26,789 nucleotides of DNA from Lachnospiraceae bacterium (GTDB taxonomy: Bacteria > Bacillota > Clostridia > Lachnospirales > Lachnospiraceae). Position 1 is the first letter of the stretch, and every line of letters begins with the position of its first letter. The notes below the pieces were generated by a model. It was not told the origin of the DNA. It ran no database searches and saw nothing but the letters and a program-made list of their open reading frames with translations. Of the stretch, positions 25,031 to 26,789 are shown piece by piece. Location: NCBI GenBank assembly GCA_003520205.1, contig DOVG01000226.1:1-26789 (forward strand), written 5' to 3'. The translations under genes and the position numbers were made by a program.

Positions 25031-26789
25031 ATGTCGTCAAAGAATAAAAAATCAAAAAGAAAGAATAATACCACCAAAAAGAGCGGTTTTCTAAGTTACT
25101 TCTATGCCCTCCCATCCGTCAAACTTCTCACAAAGAAAGACTGGATATGCATGCTTACCCTGACCTTCATTTTTACCTGTCTGGTATTCTATCGTCTGGG
25201 TAATACATTTGCGCCAGAGACTTCTTATACTACCACAAGTGATAACAGGGATATTATTCTTGATTTTGGCGATTATATAACTATTGAACAACTGGATATA
25301 TATCTAGGAAATCTTGAAAACAGACAGGTTTCTCTTTCCACATATAATGAAGTAACAAAAGAATGGGAGACTATCGGTGACAGAACTGTCACTTCTGTTT
25401 TCCAATGGAACAGGATTGATGTATATTATACTCTACGTTATCTCGGAATTGTATGTACAGATGAAAAAGGCGGAGTTTTTAATGAAATAGTATGTCTGGG
25501 ACAAAATGGCGAGATAGTAAATCCTGTAAATGAGGACAGTTATCCGGAACTTTTTGATGAACAGGACAAGTATTATACTACCAAAGAATGTACCTACATG
25601 GATGGAACTATGTTTGATGAGATATATCATGGCCGCACCGGTTACGAATTTGTTCACGGTCTTCCAACTTATGAAACTACACATCCTCAGCTTGGAAAAT
25701 GTTTCATAGCTCTAGGTATAAAAATATTTGGGATGACTCCATTTGGATTCAGATTCTTCGTTGCCATCTTTGGCATACTTTTTGTTCCACTGATGTATTG
25801 TTTTGCAAAGGCTATATTTAAAAATACCTATGTTGCTACCTGCACTGCTCTACTTTTTACATTTGACTGCATGCATTTTACTTTATCCAGAATATCCACA
25901 ATAGATATCTTTGTGGCATTTTTCATCATACAGTCTTATTACTATATGTATCTATATATAACTGAATTTAATTCTGTATATACTAGTAAAGAACAAATGA
26001 CCGGAAGACTTCTTCCAAGAAGCATCACTGGTCTTCTGGCACTGTCAGGATTTACTATGGGATGTGCTATAGCTACTAAGCTTACTGGAGTATACGCAGC
26101 AGCCGGACTGGCACTTATATTCCTTGTTCATACATTTACCCATTATCCTGTGAAGAAGGTAGGACGACTTGCAGCTTTCTGTGTATTATTCTTTATAGTT
26201 ATTCCTCTAATTACTTACACCCTTGCATATATTCCTGCAGTTGAAGAATATGCTCAGATGGGATATACCGATAAGACTATTACATGGAATGATGACGGAC
26301 TATATATAGGCTATGGGTGGACAGGATTACTTGCCAGAACACTTAGAAATACAAACTATATGATAAACTACCACGCTAACCTTGAGGCAACACATCCTTA
26401 TATGTCGGATTTTTATACCTGGCCTGTAGTTTATAAACCTCTTCTTGCCGCAAATAATCTGGTTGACCAAAGCTTTGATGTAACACTTCGTTCAACTGTA
26501 AATTATATAGGAAATGTAGCCGTATGGTGGCCAGCTATCCCATGTGTACTGTTTGTTTTCTACAAGGCTGTATGTGGCTGCATAAAGATAATCAAAGATA
26601 TAATAAAAATAAAGAAAAATGCTGCAGAAAATACACAAAAGAGCAAGAAATCTAAAAAACAGTCTACTGCTTATAGTATTACAGTAAATGAAAAGACAGC
26701 CATTTTCCTGACTGTCTCATATCTTGCTCAATATGTACCTTGGATGGGTGTATCAAGATGTGTCTTCATCTATCACTACTTCCCATCAT
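25031..26789 (+). CDS. PMT-family (GT39) mannosyltransferase-like protein with discoidin-like insert, 3' end cut
   Basis: The frame is open to the window end (586 codons). A Lys/Arg-rich cytosolic N-terminus precedes TM1 (about 42-58). Residues ~70-165 match the F5/8 type C (discoidin) pattern ('ILDFGDYITIEQLDIYLGN', 'TKEWETIG', 'FQWNRI', 'LRYLGI', 'EIVCLGQNGE'). Then comes the PMT block with the catalytic pair Asp196-Glu197 (FDEIYHG) and HPQLGK (218-223), followed by many TM segments and a C-terminal RCVFIYHYFPS, a PMT end motif. PMT enzymes move mannose from polyprenyl phosphate to Ser/Thr outside the membrane. The insert separates TM1 from DE by over 100 residues. GGAGTG lies 9 nt before the ATG. 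It diverges from the glycan operon. Confidence 0.88.
   Translation, partial: MSSKNKKSKRKNNTTKKSGFLSYFYALPSVKLLTKKDWICMLTLTFIFTCLVFYRLGNTFAPETSYTTTSDNRDIILDFGDYITIEQLDIYLGNLENRQVSLSTYNEVTKEWETIGDRTVTSVFQWNRIDVYYTLRYLGIVCTDEKGGVFNEIVCLGQNGEIVNPVNEDSYPELFDEQDKYYTTKECTYMDGTMFDEIYHGRTGYEFVHGLPTYETTHPQLGKCFIALGIKIFGMTPFGFRFFVAIFGILFVPLMYCFAKAIFKNTYVATCTALLFTFDCMHFTLSRISTIDIFVAFFIIQSYYYMYLYITEFNSVYTSKEQMTGRLLPRSITGLLALSGFTMGCAIATKLTGVYAAAGLALIFLVHTFTHYPVKKVGRLAAFCVLFFIVIPLITYTLAYIPAVEEYAQMGYTDKTITWNDDGLYIGYGWTGLLARTLRNTNYMINYHANLEATHPYMSDFYTWPVVYKPLLAANNLVDQSFDVTLRSTVNYIGNVAVWWPAIPCVLFVFYKAVCGCIKIIKDIIKIKKNAAENTQKSKKSKKQSTAYSITVNEKTAIFLTVSYLAQYVPWMGVSRCVFIYHYFPS

Noticed and set aside
1..26789. CRISPR arrays, tRNA or rRNA genes, transposases, phage or toxin-antitoxin genes
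   Set aside because: No regularly spaced direct repeats, cloverleaf sequences or recognisable proteins of these kinds were found on either strand.

Overview
The window looks like chromosomal DNA of a low-GC, Gram-positive anaerobe of the Clostridia, most likely a Lachnospiraceae member (Butyrivibrio/Roseburia/Lachnospira type). This is inferred from A/T-rich composition, strong AGGAGG-type ribosome sites, a lipobox lipoprotein, NarL-type two-component regulation, and families common in gut Clostridia (DUF5684, double zinc-ribbon plus TPM proteins, long GT-C membrane enzymes). No rRNA, tRNA, CRISPR array, transposase or phage gene was seen.

Region 1 (1-4172). At the left edge lie the first eight codons of what is very probably pyruvate kinase. 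A compact minus-strand set follows: a small lipoprotein, a 56-aa helical protein found by eye, a six-TM double zinc-ribbon protein and a two-domain TPM (YgcG-like) surface protein with a Ser5-Gly16 tail. The last three are packed almost without gaps. Divergent from them is a PH-domain-like protein ending in a textbook EF-hand calcium loop, behind a promoter with a perfect 10-bp palindrome in its leader.

Region 2 (4183-9930). An ABC exporter plus two-component operon runs on the minus strand: ATPase, two ABC-2 permeases, DesK-type histidine kinase and NarL-type regulator. Gene content and order match the LnrLMN/LnrJK (YfiLMN/YfiJK) antibiotic-sensing and resistance modules. Its upstream region carries a palindrome that is a good candidate regulator site, and a 9-bp inverted repeat separates the exporter from the sensor genes.

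Region 3 (9931-10505). A DUF5684 membrane protein has its own promoter, a leader hairpin and a clear terminator that also serves the convergent gene.

Region 4 (10503-24945). Eight minus-strand genes with gaps of 14 to 48 nt run from a good promoter at 24917-24945 to that terminator: three large polytopic GT-C-like enzymes, an MBOAT O-acyltransferase, its SGNH/AlgX-like partner with a carbohydrate-binding-like tail, an asparaginase-like enzyme, a membrane c-di-GMP phosphodiesterase (degenerate GGDEF plus intact EAL) and the tRNA methylase TrmL. A divergent PMT/GT39 enzyme starts at 25031 and runs off the right edge; it has a discoidin-like insert between TM1 and its catalytic DE motif. I read this as a surface-glycan assembly and O-acylation locus. 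It contains the most unusual items: a 1192-aa fusion of two GT-C-like modules, and three GT-C proteins that each place a beta-sandwich-like domain just after TM1.

Two diverged copies of a hairpin-forming intergenic repeat (TGTCATTC... type) occur at 3320-3356 and 4877-4909.
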